From Effrenium voratum (lineage: Eukaryota > Sar > Dinophyceae > Suessiales > Symbiodiniaceae), in contig CAUJNA010000446.1 of the NCBI GenBank assembly GCA_963377175.1, positions 2,420,851-2,484,850 on the forward strand: a DNA stretch of 64,000 nucleotides, read 5' to 3'. Below the pieces are notes generated by a model that searched no databases, was not told where the DNA came from, and saw only the letters and a program-made list of their open reading frames with translations. This document shows positions 22,140 through 32,817 of the stretch, piece after piece. A program made the position numbers and the translations under genes. Position 1 is the first letter of the stretch. Every line of letters starts with the position of its first letter.

Positions 22140-22276
22140 CACAGGGATCCTTAAACTATAAACCTGAACATTGCAACTTGTACATGCTGGTGTCCAACTT
22201 TATTTTGGTGGGAAAAGCCAGCCATGGTTCAAATGGATGGGCAAAAATTGGAGATCTTTTAAGGAGCCCTGCTGAA
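22140..22276. repeat. G-family dispersed repeat, copy 2
   Basis: Second copy of the 18226..18362 repeat, same orientation, about 3.9 kb away, with small indels. Confidence 0.85.
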
Positions 22277-22453
22277 GGGAAGGGGTTTCATGGGAGGCTT
22301 CAAGGCAAGGGATGAAACCCATCCGCTTCAGTTTCAGACGCTTCTTGGGTGCTCAGTCAGATAGATACTGCCACTCCGGTGTGGCCGGCAATGCTGACCC
22401 AGAAGGAATAAGCCGCTGCTTATTCATATGAAACCGTCCCCGGTCTTCCCATG

Positions 22454-22555
22454 TGGGTGTGGGTCAAAAAAAGGTGCTCGAAGTGGAACCCTGGTAAATG
22501 GACTCAAGGACCAACACCTACGGTCCGCTGGTGGTTTCATTTTGACCCATACCCA
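22454..22555. mobile_element. A-family MITE
   Basis: 102 bp with ends TGGGTGTGGGTCAAAA and TTTTGACCCATACCCA. Internal GTGGAACCCTGGTAAATGGA matches copies at 21.8, 32.9 and 58.3 kb. Confidence 0.85.
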
Positions 22556-22659
22556 TATTAACAAACAGGGGTTTATGAATCTTGGGTCAACAGTACCGGC
22601 CACGGGACTGCGTGAGAAGAGCCCAAAAGCCCAGCACATCCGCAACACCGTACACCTAC

Positions 22660-22688
22660 CTCGCCGAGGATCTTTCGACTCGATCCAG
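22660..22688 (-). CDS. candidate 29-bp micro-exon (LDRVERSSAR)
   Basis: Both borders are close to consensus on minus: acceptor TTGGCGTTCTTGACAG, donor GGCGAG|GTAGGT. All three frames are open (LDRVERSSA, WIESKDPRR, GSSRKILGE). The frame phase-matched to 21.67 kb is WIESKDPRR. Confidence 0.4.
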
Positions 22689-22944
22689 CTGTCAAGAACG
22701 CCAACTGCGTCACCCTGGTTAGGGGACCAGCCTCAAATACCCCAGCTATAGCCACGGCTGCAACCTACTTGCCTGCCCTTTCTCGGTGTTCGTTTGTTGG
22801 CTTCCCTTTCTTGAAAATCCTTGTTTGGTTTCCATTGTGGCTTCTCGTGTTGGTTTCCTTGTTTTGGCATCCCTTCGTTGGATCCTGGTACGAGCTCGCC
22901 ATACAATTCTAGCTGCGCTTCCCGTTTTGCTGGTGAATTCGCGG

Positions 22945-23036
22945 TTTCCTTTTGAACACCAACAAAAAATAGGTCCACCTCTCCAGCCAACTTTAAGAGC
23001 TAATGATCTCCAAGATTCCGCTGGAGGATAGCAAAT
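22945..23036. repeat. E-family dispersed repeat, copy 2
   Basis: See copy 1 at 21243..21345. Here the sequence between the shared blocks includes AAAAAATAGGTCCACC. Confidence 0.65.
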
Positions 23037-23138
23037 CTTCTCAAACAAGTGGCAAAATCGCCGCAGTATTTGTATGGCGATCTCCATTCTCACAAGCTGG
23101 CAATTCTTGGGGGTTCTTTGGGGAACAACGTGGATTAC

Positions 23139-23188
23139 TCTCGTAGCCGCGTCATCTTCCAACGCCCCCCTGTCAAATTCCACGTCAA
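23139..23188 (-). CDS. candidate exon (DVEFDRGALEDDAATR)
   Basis: 50 bp, acceptor CTCCATGGAAG, donor ACGAGA|GTAATC. It reads DVEFDRGALEDDAATR, acidic, ending in phase 0. The plus strand is open over 91 codons with protein-like sequence (TSWQFLGVLWGTTWITLVAA), an alternative that needs transcript data. Confidence 0.35.
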
Positions 23189-23905
23189 CTTCCATGGAGG
23201 ATAGTTCCCCAATGATCACTGTGAATAATAACTCACCTTTGCTGCAGGTGTATTACTCATTCATGCGGGCACAAGCTGAGCCTGGACACGACGACCAGGA
23301 CAGGAAGAATGGGAATGCACACCCTGCAACCCAAACAAATGGAATCTGACTGGAGGTCTCCAGAAGATGATTCCTCTACATGTGCCTTTTTGGTCCCATG
23401 GTCATGTCAACCCTGGATGTTTGTAGATTAATAACCCCAGGTTGATGGGCAAAGGAGAGCGCAATGATTCTGCGTAACCCGCCTGGCGTGTGGTTCAACG
23501 GTTGCAACCACTATAAATTTGTTCTGATGGTATGTTGGTGCGTATGCCCCACGTCATCCCCATTTCTAGTACTACATTCGAATTAATCCAGAGGACCGTA
23601 CCAAACAGGAGTGGGTCCCATTTTAGTCAGGGAAGGATCTATTTTACTGACTTCAATCCGAAGTTAACAGTACTGCACCATACCGTACCCAATGATTCCA
23701 CTTGTCACTACGTCCAGATTTGAAACCTGCAAGTCAGAAACTCGGATTGCCCTGAGGCAGCAGAAATGGCAGGCGAAAGCTTGTTTGGGTTTGTCTCAAA
23801 ACAGGGAATCAGTTTCCTTTTTGGTTTCCCCAAAACAAAAGCTATCAAAAAGGGTTCTCTGGAAAGAAAAAAAAAACACACCTGCTTGGGTAGGTAAATG
23901 TTGAC

Positions 23906-23941
23906 CGCTGCTCCAATCCCATGCCGCCAGATTCCCCGCGC
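23906..23941 (-). CDS. candidate micro-exon (ARGIWRH or RGESGGMGLEQR)
   Basis: 36 bp GC-rich, acceptor GAGGGGCCCCAG, donor GCAGCG|GTCAAC. All frames are open; RGESGGMGLEQR is the most protein-like. Confidence 0.25.
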
Positions 23942-24500
23942 CTGGGGCCCCTCAAGCGCCTGAGAGCAACAAACAACACGGCAAAATGTAACTAGCGTAT
24001 CGCCGCGAAGCACAAGTCGCGTTCATTGGAACCCCCTGACACAAGCAAATAAATTTGTTGGAACCCCCCTCAACCCACCCATCCAACAACAAGAAAGGCA
24101 TGGTCCACTCAAGACGAGTGGAGCGCTCAACAAGGGGGTGCCGTTTCCTTACTGGATCTCAGTAGACACGCGTTTTGGGAATGAAGCCGGGGATTTCCTG
24201 AAAGGACACCACACAAGAGCTAGTTCACAGGGGACATTCCTTCATTCCCAGCAAGAAGAATTTTTCAGAGCACTTTAAGAGGGGCGAAAGGATCACCCTG
24301 GTAGGTCATTCCTACCCACATTTGGGTGTGTCTGTCTTTTGGGGAAGCCAAGGGCTGCAAAAGCAAACCAAAAGGAAAGCCTCTCGTCTACGGCTCAGGT
24401 TCGGAATTTCTTCCCAACAAGTGGGGTTGTAACCGACTACTCAGAAGTTTTGTGAGCTCCTTTATAGGCCCTCCTTTGTTGAGCGATTTGGGTCCCACAC

Positions 24501-24591
24501 CTCCAAGAGCAAGGCCATATTGATTTCCAATAAGGCAGTCTGCAAAGGAATTGTCTTCCGTCGGCGTGTTTCCCCCGTCAGGCCCATACAA
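24501..24591 (-). CDS. candidate exon with PTED unit (LYGPDGGNTPTEDNSFADCL)
   Basis: 91 bp, acceptor GTTAGAGCTAG, donor TTGGAG|GTGTGG. It reads LYGPDGGNTPTEDNSFADCL then IGNQYGLALG. TPTED links it to the PTED exon at 53.1 kb; the remainder looks like globular sequence. Phase 0 at the start, one trailing base. Confidence 0.45.
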
Positions 24592-24897
24592 CTAGCTCTA
24601 ACTTGCTGGTGCTCAGGGAGGGTGTGGGAATGAGCCGGAAGGGGATTCCCTCAAAGGAAACCATGGAGGATAAAACGGAGGTCCCCCACAAAAGGGAGCT
24701 TCCTGTAAAAAGGGGGTGGGCGGTTTTGGGAGTTCCATGTTGGTTTGGAGTGTAGAGGATGCATCCAAAAAGAATAGCCAGCCAAATGGGTGGGTCTTTT
24801 CTTCCATTGCTTGAGGCTGCCCCTCTTTTTTTGCGTGGCAAAACGGACACCGAGGAACATTCCGTTTCCGTTTTTGGGTGACCCGTTCTTCCCAAAC

Positions 24898-24992
24898 AAC
24901 GAGCCCTCGAAGCGTTTCGGGCCGGCCTCGTCCAGCAACATCTCCACCTCCTCGAGGCTCGGGGGCTCCTTGCCGGGCTCCAGTGGCCGCAC
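24898..24992 (-). CDS. exon (VRPLEPGKEPPSLEEVEMLL)
   Basis: 95-bp GC-rich island, strong acceptor CGTCGCCGTCGCCCTCGCAG, donor GCTCGTT|GTTTGG. It reads VRPLEPGKEPPSLEEVEMLL then DEAGPKRFEGS: Pro/Glu-rich followed by an amphipathic-helix-like acidic stretch. An internal GAGGAG|GTGGAG could act as an alternative phase-0 donor. Strong third-position G/C. Confidence 0.55.
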
Positions 24993-25627
24993 CTGCGAGG
25001 GCGACGGCGACGACGGCAGGCGGTGGGGCTGTTGCCGTTGGCGGCTTGGCTTCGCTTTCTGAGCAGAAAGTGGGGTTGGGGGGTAAGAGGTGTGCTGGAC
25101 ACTTGTCCTGGGAGTTGTTGGTTCAGCTGAGACAAAAGGAATAGAATCCATGCCTAGCGGCACAATGAAGTTCTAGTACCACTCTACAATGGCTAAGACC
25201 TACTCTACAATGGTCATGACCTCTTTTTCGCCATCCTCGCGCAGACTGTGGCACAATGTGAGTCATTCTGCTCCCAACTGACAGGGGGAAATTGGCAGAA
25301 ACCCTCTCCTCAAAATAACTTCTGTTGAGTGCATTTCACATATTATGGTTCCTATTGAAAGTGGCAAAATGTCAGATCCATGGGCAAAGACATACGACAT
25401 GGTGCATACGACAAATCCGGAGCCATGCATCAAATCCGGAAACCTTGTGGCTTTGCCTCTGACCAGCATCCAACAAATGGATTTTTTTCAGGATGCGGGA
25501 GGCCATTTCAAGCTCCACAACGGCGACGCATTGATGCTCGCAACTACACCCCGCGATTCATCTCCGAGACAATAACATTGTATTGTTCAAATAGACACAC
25601 ACCCAACATTCGCACAAAGGGAAAGAT

Positions 25628-25737
25628 AGAGAGAGAGAGAGAGCCACACAAACAAACAGACAAACAAACAAACAGACAAACAAACACACACCCACACACA
25701 CCCACACACGCCCACACACACACACGCCCACAGGCTG
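25628..25737. repeat. compound GA / CAAA / CACACC microsatellite
   Basis: (GA)n, then CAAACAGA units, then CACACC/CACACG units, immediately downstream (minus sense) of the exon at 25757. Confidence 0.85.
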
Positions 25738-25756
25738 ACATCTCCGCCCCTTCGAC

Positions 25757-25817
25757 CTCGACCCGAGGCGCACCGCCACCGCCACTTCCTCGCTGGGCGA
25801 CTCCGTCGGGGCGTCGC
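25757..25817 (-). CDS. exon with PTE unit (DAPTESPSEEVAVAVRLGS)
   Basis: 61 bp, acceptor GCGCGCCAAG, donor GTCGAG|GTCGAA. It reads DAPTESPSEEVAVAVRLGS. APTESPSEE matches the family style. An internal phase-0 donor GAGGAA|GTGGCG would join it in frame to the 24.9 kb exon (DAPTESPSEE + VRPLEPGKEP). Confidence 0.45.
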
Positions 25818-26337
25818 CTTGGCGCGCGGCCGCCGCGCAGCGGCGAAGTTTGGCCGACGGCCCCGGAGCCGAATTTGGGCGGTGCTTCGGGAATGCGGTT
25901 GAATGAACCGGTTTTGGTTGGATTCCCTGTGAAAAAGCCAGGGATGGATTTTTTTGGGGTCATGAGCCATTTCTCATTCCCTGCATCTCTCGAACCAGCA
26001 AGTTTGGTGGGATAACACCCAACCAAACAAACAACCAACCCCCTCAAACAACCAACCAACGTTGAGTCACCTGCCCACTAACAGGCATAACTGCAACGGC
26101 TGAGTGGGCTACCAGGTTACTTGGCCGAACACCCGAGTGGCTTGTAACTATGCAACAATTGTACGTGTTGGGGCTTAGTGGGAAACACACACGCACACAC
26201 GCATTCTCAACTTCCCCGAGAAAATGAGAATCAACAAACAAACACACAACTTCCCCCCCCCCCCCGCACAAAACAAACTAGAGGACGATTGGCCCGAAAG
26301 CATTTTTCCACAGGTGCTCATCCAGCCGCGGAGACAC

Positions 26338-26364
26338 CTTTTTACATCGCTGCGGCGAGCGTGT
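26338..26364 (-). CDS. candidate 27-bp micro-exon (TRSPQRCKK)
   Basis: Phase 0-0: acceptor ATCGCCGCGCGCAG, donor AAAAAG|GTGTCT. It encodes TRSPQRCKK. Very short, so supported only by its borders. Confidence 0.35.
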
Positions 26365-26461
26365 CTGCGCGCGGCGATGCTCAGTGTGTATGGTCACATG
26401 AGAGCTCCATCTCATCATCCTACTTTCCTCTCGAACTGCGCCGCGCGATTTCTCACGAAAG

Positions 26462-26884
26462 TGGTCTGCGCAAGCTGCATTGTTCCAGGCTGCTGCGCGC
26501 AAGTTGCTCTCTGCAAGCTGCTGCGCGCAAGTGCTCTGTGCAAGTTGCTCTGCGCAAGTGCTCTGAGCAAGTTGCTCTGCGCAAGTGCTCTGCGCCAGTT
26601 GCTCCGCGCAAGCGCTTTGCGCATGTGCTCTGCGCAAGTTGGTCTGTGCAAGTTGCTCTGCGCCTGCTCTGTGCAAGTTGCTCTGCGCAAGTGCTCTGAG
26701 CAAGTTGCTCTGCGCAAGGGCTCTGCGCCAGTTGCTCCGTGCAAGCGCTTTGCGCATGTGCTCTGTGCAAGTTGGTCTGTGCAAGTTGCTCTGCGCAAGT
26801 GCTTTGTGCAATTGCTCTGTGCAAGTTGCTCTGCGCAAGTTGCTCTGCGCAAGTGACTCTGCGCAAGTTGCTCTGCGCAAGTGC
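26462..26884. repeat. 14-15 bp minisatellite (TGCTCTGCGCAAGT)
   Basis: About 30 units of TGCTCTGCGCAAGT and variants (GTGCAAGT, CGCCAGT), with a higher-order duplication near 26590-26640 and 26710-26760. Open in several frames on both strands, as expected of such a repeat; not a gene. Confidence 0.95.
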
Positions 26885-26885
26885 T

Positions 26886-27322
26886 GCCGGAGCTGCGGGG
26901 GTGTGCTCCGCGTACTACGTTTGCACTTAAAAGTTGCGATTCTCCAGCCGGAGCTGCGGGGGTGTGCTCCGCGTACTACGTCTGTACTTAAAAGTTGCGA
27001 TTTTCCAGCCTGAGCTGCGGGAGCACGCTCCGCATACTACGTCTGTACTTAAAAATTGCGATTTTCCACCCGGAGCTGCAGGAGCACGCTCCGCGTACTG
27101 CGTTTGTACTTAAAAGTTGCGATTTTCAAGCCGGAGCTGCGGGGGTGTGCTCCGCGTACTACGTTTGTACTTAAAAGTTGCGATTTTCCAGCCTGAGCTG
27201 CGGGAGCACGCTCCGCACACTACGTCTGTACTTAAAAGTTACGATTTTCCAGCCGGAGCTGCAGGAGCACGCTCCGCGTACTATGTTTGTACTTAAAAGC
27301 TGCGATTTTCAAGCCGGAGCTG
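26886..27322. repeat. 61-bp satellite
   Basis: Seven tandem units of about 61 bp: GAGCTGCGGG..., GCTCCGCGTACTACGTTTG, ACTTAAAAGTTGCGATTTTC. Two variant classes (GGGTGTGCTCC and GAGCACGCTCC) alternate. Confidence 0.95.
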
Positions 27323-27325
27323 CCG

Positions 27326-27396
27326 TGGACCAGGGGGGAATCGAACCCGCGACCGCGGGATTGCGAAAGCAGGCGCGCAAACCACGAGACAACTTC
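27326..27396 (-). other. tRNA-like relic (Arg-TCG-like)
   Basis: On minus, GCGCCTGCTTTCGCAATCCC, then GGTCGCGGGTTCGATTCC and TGGTCCA: a perfect Pol III B box (GGTTCGATTCC), a T-arm and a TTTCGCA anticodon-like loop. The 3' side of the anticodon stem and the D-stem do not pair, so it is a pseudo-tRNA or tRNA-derived repeat head, not a functional gene. It sits at the junction of the 61-bp and 73-bp satellites. Confidence 0.4.
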
Positions 27397-27423
27397 CAAA
27401 GGCCGTTCCGCGAGCAAGAATAT

Positions 27424-28000
27424 TGCACGGCGCCACAGCGAGAGCGCTTCGACACGCACAATCTCCGCAGAGGGTTCGCCGAGACTAAGACAAATTCGCA
27501 CGGCGCCACAGCGAGAGCGCTTCGACGCGCACGATCTCCGCAGAGGGTCGCGCGCGGCCAGCAGAGATCGTAAAAAGTCTTCAGTTTTTGAACCTCGACC
27601 ACGCGAATCTCCGCAGAGGGTCGCGCGCGGCCAGCAGAAATCGTAAAAAAGTCCTCAGTTTTTTAACCTCGACCACGCGAATCTCCGCAGAGGGTCGCGC
27701 GCGGCCAGCAGAAATCGTAAAAAAGTCCTCAGTTTTTGAACCTCGACCACGCGAATCTCCGCAGAGGGTCGCGCGCGCATGCTAAAAATCGTAAAAAGTC
27801 CTCAGTTTTTGAACCTCGACCACGCGAATCTCCGCAGAGGGTCGCGCGCGCATGCTAAAAATCGTAAAAAGTCCTCAGTTTTTGAACCTCGACCACGCGA
27901 ATCTCCGCAGAGGGTCGCGCGCGCATGCTAAAAATCGTAAAAAGTCCTCAGTTTTTGAACCTCGACCACGCGAATCTCCGCAGAGGGTCGCAATCCCGAG
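27424..28000. repeat. about 73-bp satellite plus related 2-copy repeat
   Basis: Two copies of a unit with GGCGCCACAGCGAGAGCGCT, then about six units of CCTCGACCACGCGAATCTCC + GCAGAGGGTCGCGCGCG + (GCCAGCAG or CATGCTAA) + AAATCGTAAAAAGTCCTCAG. CTCCGCAGAGGGT is common to both unit types, so one evolved from the other. Confidence 0.92.
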
Positions 28001-28087
28001 CGACGATCAAACTCCCGCCCCGGCGCCTTAGAAACCTAAACTAACTTACATAGCTGCTAACGCCGAAGCTCTAAGCTCTACCTAACT

Positions 28088-28425
28088 TGGCTCTATGTAA
28101 CTTGGCTCTATGTAACTTGGCTCTATGTAACTTGGCTCTATGTAACTTGGCTCTATGTAACTTGGCTCTATGTAACTTGGCTCTATGTAACTTGGCTCTA
28201 TGTAACTTGGCTCTATGTAACTTGGCTCTATGTAACTTGGCTCTATGTAACTTGGCTCTATGTAACTTGGCTCTATGTAACTTGGCTCTATGTAATGTAA
28301 CTTGGCTCTATGTAACTTGGCTCTATGTAACTTGGCTCTATGTAACTTGGCTCTATGTAACTTGGCTCTATGTAACTTGGCTCTATGTAACTTGGCTCTA
28401 TGTAACTTGGCTCTATGTAACTTGT
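28088..28425. repeat. 15-bp satellite (TGTAACTTGGCTCTA)
   Basis: About 22 near-perfect copies of TGTAACTTGGCTCTA with one 5-bp slip (TGTAATGTAA) at about 28291. Open in several frames on both strands, all artefactual. Confidence 0.97.
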
Positions 28426-28683
28426 CCAAGGGCTCCCCACGGAAGAACCCTTCGCGATGCTTTCGGGAAAAAGAAGAAAGGAAAAACAAGAAAACAAAAA
28501 ACAAAACAAACATGAGGATTGCCAAAGAGCAGTCAAGTGAACAGAGGGGATGCTTTCATCAGAAATGTGTGTTCTCGTGTCCAAGGTCCAGACGACATCT
28601 CACACGCTTCCAATCTCTAAGCAGAATGGTTGATCCTTTCAACACAAAGGTGTGGTTCCTCGCCTTGCACCGATCCCCCTAAA

Positions 28684-28732
28684 AACACACACACACACAC
28701 ACACACAGACACACTCACACACACACACACCT
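28684..28732. repeat. (CA)n microsatellite
   Basis: CA dinucleotides with GACACACT interruption. Confidence 0.9.
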
Positions 28733-28873
28733 GGAAATATGTCCATGGATGTCCATGTGTTTTTTTGCAGGTTTTCTAGGCTTTCTCCTTTTCCATTCAG
28801 GCATCCTTTGCTTCAGGGAAAAAGAGAAGGCCAGAACCCTGGGCTGAATAAACTGCGGTTTCTGAACAGGAGT

Positions 28874-28963
28874 TGGCTGTGGGGCAAAAATAGGTAGCCC
28901 TGGCAAGTCGAAACATGCAGCAAAACCTGCGATCCCCTGGCGGTTAGTCTTGACCCATCACCA
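28874..28963. mobile_element. A-family MITE abutting an RT relic
   Basis: About 90 bp: TGGCTGTGGGGCAAAAA at left, CTTGACCCATCACCA at right, internal CAAAACCTGCG as in other copies. It lies directly after the CPLSMM motif of the adjacent reverse transcriptase relic. Confidence 0.7.
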
Positions 28964-28984
28964 GTTGAAGAGAATGAAGAAGGA

Positions 28985-29330
28985 GCCTGCACCATCATGC
29001 TCAATGGGCATCCCTGAAGGATCCCGTTGGCAGGCTGGAACTTCTTGGAGTAAGTGCATCCAGCTTGAAGTACTTGCGCTGGCATTGGCTTCGAAGCCGC
29101 TCATTCGCCACGCTTTTTTCGTCTGCCCCACGCATGCGCGAGACGTCCAGAGCCAGGTGTTCCTGGAATGCTGTCAAAGCACTTGCGCAGGTCGTAGGAC
29201 AGCCCCCGCTGCACCTGCTCCGTCCGCCTTTGCCCCGGGCACCCCCATCTGCAGACTTGCCGCCAATAAAACGGTAGCCAAGCCAGCTGCTTATGCCGAC
29301 AGGAACCCAGGCTCGGAGAGACAAGCAACC
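28985..29330 (-). pseudogene. non-LTR retroelement reverse transcriptase fragment
   Basis: Read on minus in shifting frames: WLGYRFIGGKSADGG, then LSYDLRKCFDSIP (first catalytic Asp block of RT palm), then LALDVSRMRGADEKSVA, then FQPANGILQGCPLSMM (the QG-PLS block). The order and spacing match the RT palm/fingers of LINE-type elements. At least two frameshifts separate the blocks, and the second catalytic Asp-Asp block is missing, replaced by an A-family MITE. This style of RT is abundant in dinoflagellate genomes (established knowledge, from memory). Confidence 0.75.
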
Positions 29331-29596
29331 CCCCGCATCAGTAGAGGAAAATGGGTCGTTCAGGTGCTTGTTGTCCTTTAAAAAGGAAGCCTGGGTGGAG
29401 AGGCCCACTGACCTATGGAACTGCCCCCCGCAAGCCCCCACCCAAGCCCCCCCCCCCGCCAAGCTCCACCCCCCCAAATCAGGGTTGATGATTTAAACAT
29501 TTAAGCCTCTTTTAGCCCAAACAACACCAATGGCCTCTCAGTGTCGGATTCCTGCAATCCCATCTTTGGCCTCCTGCTGTCAAAGGATCCGGACAC

Positions 29597-29628
29597 CGGT
29601 GGAGCGCTCATCGGCGGGAGCCTCGCGG
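29597..29628 (-). CDS. candidate micro-exon (REAPADERST)
   Basis: 32 bp, acceptor AACCGACTCGCCAG, donor CCACCG|GTGTCC. It reads REAPADERST with one base at each end. Confidence 0.35.
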
Positions 29629-30676
29629 CTGGCGAGTCGGTTTTTCAGCCTGTGCACCGCTGTCGGCATGGGCGTGACCATAAAAGACCTTTTGGGCAAA
29701 ATAGATGGCCCTTGTACACGGAACTTAAAACCAATATTCCAATCTATAATCCAGCGGAACCCATCTATGTCTAGCCACACTAGCCTTAGAAGGACACCTC
29801 TCAAATTGCCATGTCTCAAAAGCAATGGGTCCCTGAATCTGGCGAAAACTGGGGTAATTCGGTCTCTCTATCGATGTCCCTTTCCAAGCATCCGAGTTTT
29901 TTTCCCCCGACAGATTCACATGGAGCTTCCGAGGTCCCCAAGGCCTGGACCCTTGAAAAACCTCAAGGGAAACGGCAAATCACATCTACCCAGTGCTTCC
30001 AGTGTCCTCCATCATATAAAACCATCATATAAAACCTGGGAGGAAACCCTACTATAGTGGTACTTGAAAGCACTGGGAAGGTATGGGCGTGGTTCCCCTT
30101 CAAAACGGCTGTTATTTTCCTGTTGGTCCCCTCCAAAATCACCAAACAAGGGTACCCACAAACACAAAGGCACACCTATATGCAAAGAGAGATGTAGAAC
30201 CAGTCCTTCACGTTGACTGGGGTCAGCATAGACCCTTGGGCAAATCTAGGCTTTCCTGGTCCCGCAAGGGCACAGGCTTGTCCAAAGGGCTCAAGCAAAA
30301 AGTTAGGTCAGAGCTCGCAACGCCGCTGGGGACTGCCAGCGGTTTTCTGCAGGCGCTCTTCTCTCTCCAACCTGGTTCTTCGCGGCCCCCAATAAAAACG
30401 AACAGAACCAAAGAACCAAACACCAACAAATCAATGTCAAGAAGAATGGAACTGGAGGAATCTCCCCCGTGCCACCGCCATGTTAGGATCCCCAGGCACT
30501 GCAAAAAAAGACTCACTTGCCCAAAGACCCAGACATCAACGGCGACCTTTCCGGATCTTGAAACAGGAAAGTCAAAAGGCGTCCCTCTTGGACAGCCCAG
30601 GCCTGTCCTCGAAAGGTGAGGTGGGTCTACCACTGAGACCGCCAAAAGCCGAGTGACTTCCGTCCGCCGTCCCTCG

Positions 30677-30739
30677 TCAGCCAGGCCTGTCGTCCTGGTC
30701 CTCGATGGAGGACACCGGGGAGGTGGGCAGCGGGATCTC
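30677..30739 (-). CDS. micro-exon, PxPT family (EIPLPTSPVSSIEDQDDR)
   Basis: Acceptor CAGACAGCTTTGAGCAG, then EIPLPTSPVSSIEDQDDR (18 codons, the family length) followed by PG and a TGA. No GT at the expected 54-bp border (AGG|CCTGG), so this copy is either a terminal exon or has lost its donor. Acidic C-terminal half as in the 42.2 kb copy. Confidence 0.6.
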   Translation of the reverse strand, partial: EIPLPTSPVSSIEDQDDRPG

Positions 30740-31699
30740 CTGCTCAAAGCTGTCTGAAGACGGAGTTCTTGTGTTGGGGGCCCGGCAACCCGTTTTGTTT
30801 CTTGACTTTTTTTTGTTGGGGGGGGCTTGAAAGGAAACCAACATTAACATGAAGACGAAAAGGAACATGGGCGATTTTGGGGGAACCCACCCACAAACAA
30901 ACCGAGAATGGTAGACACTTAGGGAGACGTTTGCAACCGCCTTGTGGTTTTCAGTGTACGTGGCAGGGGGGCGGAGCCCAAACCACTCAAAGAAACAAAT
31001 ACAAATCAAGTAACCTCCTGCAAAAGGTGGTCCTTCAAGAGGATGTGGGTGCATCTCACGAGTTGGACAGTCTGACAGAAGGGGCAGCCTTCCTTTTGGC
31101 TGTCCCTTTGAACCAATCCCCAAGAGGGGTTCCCCCGGTCTGAGACAAACTCATGGCAATTTCAAGTGGGCCACTCAAAGGGCTGAGGTCAGACAAACTG
31201 CCGTTGCGGATGGGCGTGCACATGTTGGGTAACATGTGCCCCTAAACAGCCGTCCGGCCGTCCGAACTGGTTCGCGTCGGCTAATCCGATTAAACCGCTA
31301 GAAAGGGAACACATACTTTCGTGACCCAAGGGATATGAGTTGTAGTGGAACCTTGTGTAATCCATAAGAATCACTCATCTTAGCCCTATGACCCCGGGAT
31401 GGTGCGCCAGCCAGCAGCCCCACCCAAAGAAAAGCAGCTGGACAAGCCGACCCATGGAGCCCACGGCCAAGGCCAACCATCCACGAAGGCAAACATCTGT
31501 TTGGGGCCGCAACCAAAAAAAGTAGACCAAGGCGCTTGGTTGCTGTTGACCCCCCTGCAAAAAGTTTAACTTTTTGGGGGTTTAGTGGAAAACACTTTTA
31601 TTTCCCAAAAAGTTAAAGTCTAAAGATCCAACCCAATAGCAGTCAACAAGGGAAAGCCAAAAGGTCGAAGAGTCAAAAGGGTTGATGCGCTTTTAAGAC

Positions 31700-31814
31700 T
31701 AGGTCCTCCAGTAGAGAGGTTAGAATAAGGGTACCAACTTTTTTCTAGTCTATTTTAGTAGGGGAACCCTCCCCCAAAAAAGAAACGGCAAAAGGGCACT
31801 ACTGGGGGACCTAG
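31700..31814. mobile_element. C-family MITE
   Basis: 115 bp with ends TAGGTCCTCCAGTAGAGAGG and CTACTGGGGGACCTA and internal TCTATTTTAGTAGGGGA. Nearly identical in plan to 37500..37620. Confidence 0.85.
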
Positions 31815-32590
31815 AAGAAGAAATGCCAACCACAGACTCCGAATTTCCCCCGATCGCACCTCACGCCCATAGGGCCTGGCCAGCAAAGGCAGTTGCCCAC
31901 TTCTGTGATATTGCTTCCCTGACGAGTTTTTGAAAGAGAGAGGAAGGCCGCTATCAAAATTAAGAACTACCCGTCATTCGGAACCGCCATGAACGGGTTT
32001 ATGGGAATATAAAATGGCTGAATTAAGACAAGACAACCAAATCTATTCCAGAAAGGATTCTAAGGCAACCGAAATCACTTGATCTGGAAATTGGGACCCA
32101 GGATGATGAAGGGAACACACAGAAGAAAGCAACCATTCCGAGGGATCCCCCAATTTAGGACACGACCTGGAAAACGTTTATGGCAAATCCCCCAAACCGG
32201 AGAAGAAAGGGTCAACAACAGGTGATGTTCGCGGACAGGTCGAGTCGCTGGTACAATTGTGATCATGGCGCTCCTTCACGTCGGCACGTAGCACACCGCA
32301 TCCACCTAACTTGGCCCAACGCCTGGAAGAAGCCCTAGTTAAAAAAAAAAAAAAGCCCTAGGGAACAAAAACAAAACACGGATCCCAACGCCTGGGTGTA
32401 CCAAAAACCAGAGTCAGTTTCATAGTCTACCCTTCCACGGCCAAGGACAAACACCTTACTATGGAGAACTCAGTTGAGAGAAAAAGGTCACCACTACAGC
32501 CCGTGCCATCCTCTTCTAGGTGTCTGGTCGGCAGAAGAAAAAAAACAACTTGTGAAGTCTTGGCCATGAGGAAACCTGCCAAAGCGCACA
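31815..32590. other. non-coding spacer
   Basis: No exon-like GC island, no recognised repeat besides an A-run at 32341-32354. Confidence 0.45.
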
Positions 32591-32592
32591 AA

Positions 32593-32697
32593 TGGCTGTG
32601 GGTCAAAATTAAACCACCAGGGTCTGGATCGCAGGTTCTAGTCCATGTTTCCATTTACTAAGGTTCCATTTTGGGTACCTATTTTTGACCCACAGCC
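32593..32697. mobile_element. A-family MITE, reference copy
   Basis: 105 bp with near-perfect 16-bp inverted ends TGGCTGTGGGTCAAAA / TTTTTGACCCACAGCCA. The interior (GGTTCTAGTCCATGTTTCCA) is the reverse complement of the 32.9 kb copy. Flanked by AA/AAA; no longer duplication seen. Confidence 0.9.
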
Positions 32698-32817
32698 AAA
32701 TCAGGCAACTCGAGAAGAACCGGTCTTTCAGATGAACTCTGCCAACAAGCTCCTGGAAGCCGTTGGTTTCCTACCTTTCGTGTCAAATGAGCCGGTCACG
32801 GCCCTCATGCTCCGGAC

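Noticed and set aside
26224..27013. Cys/Leu/Ala-rich frames on both strands
   Set aside because: Artefact of the 14-15 bp minisatellite.
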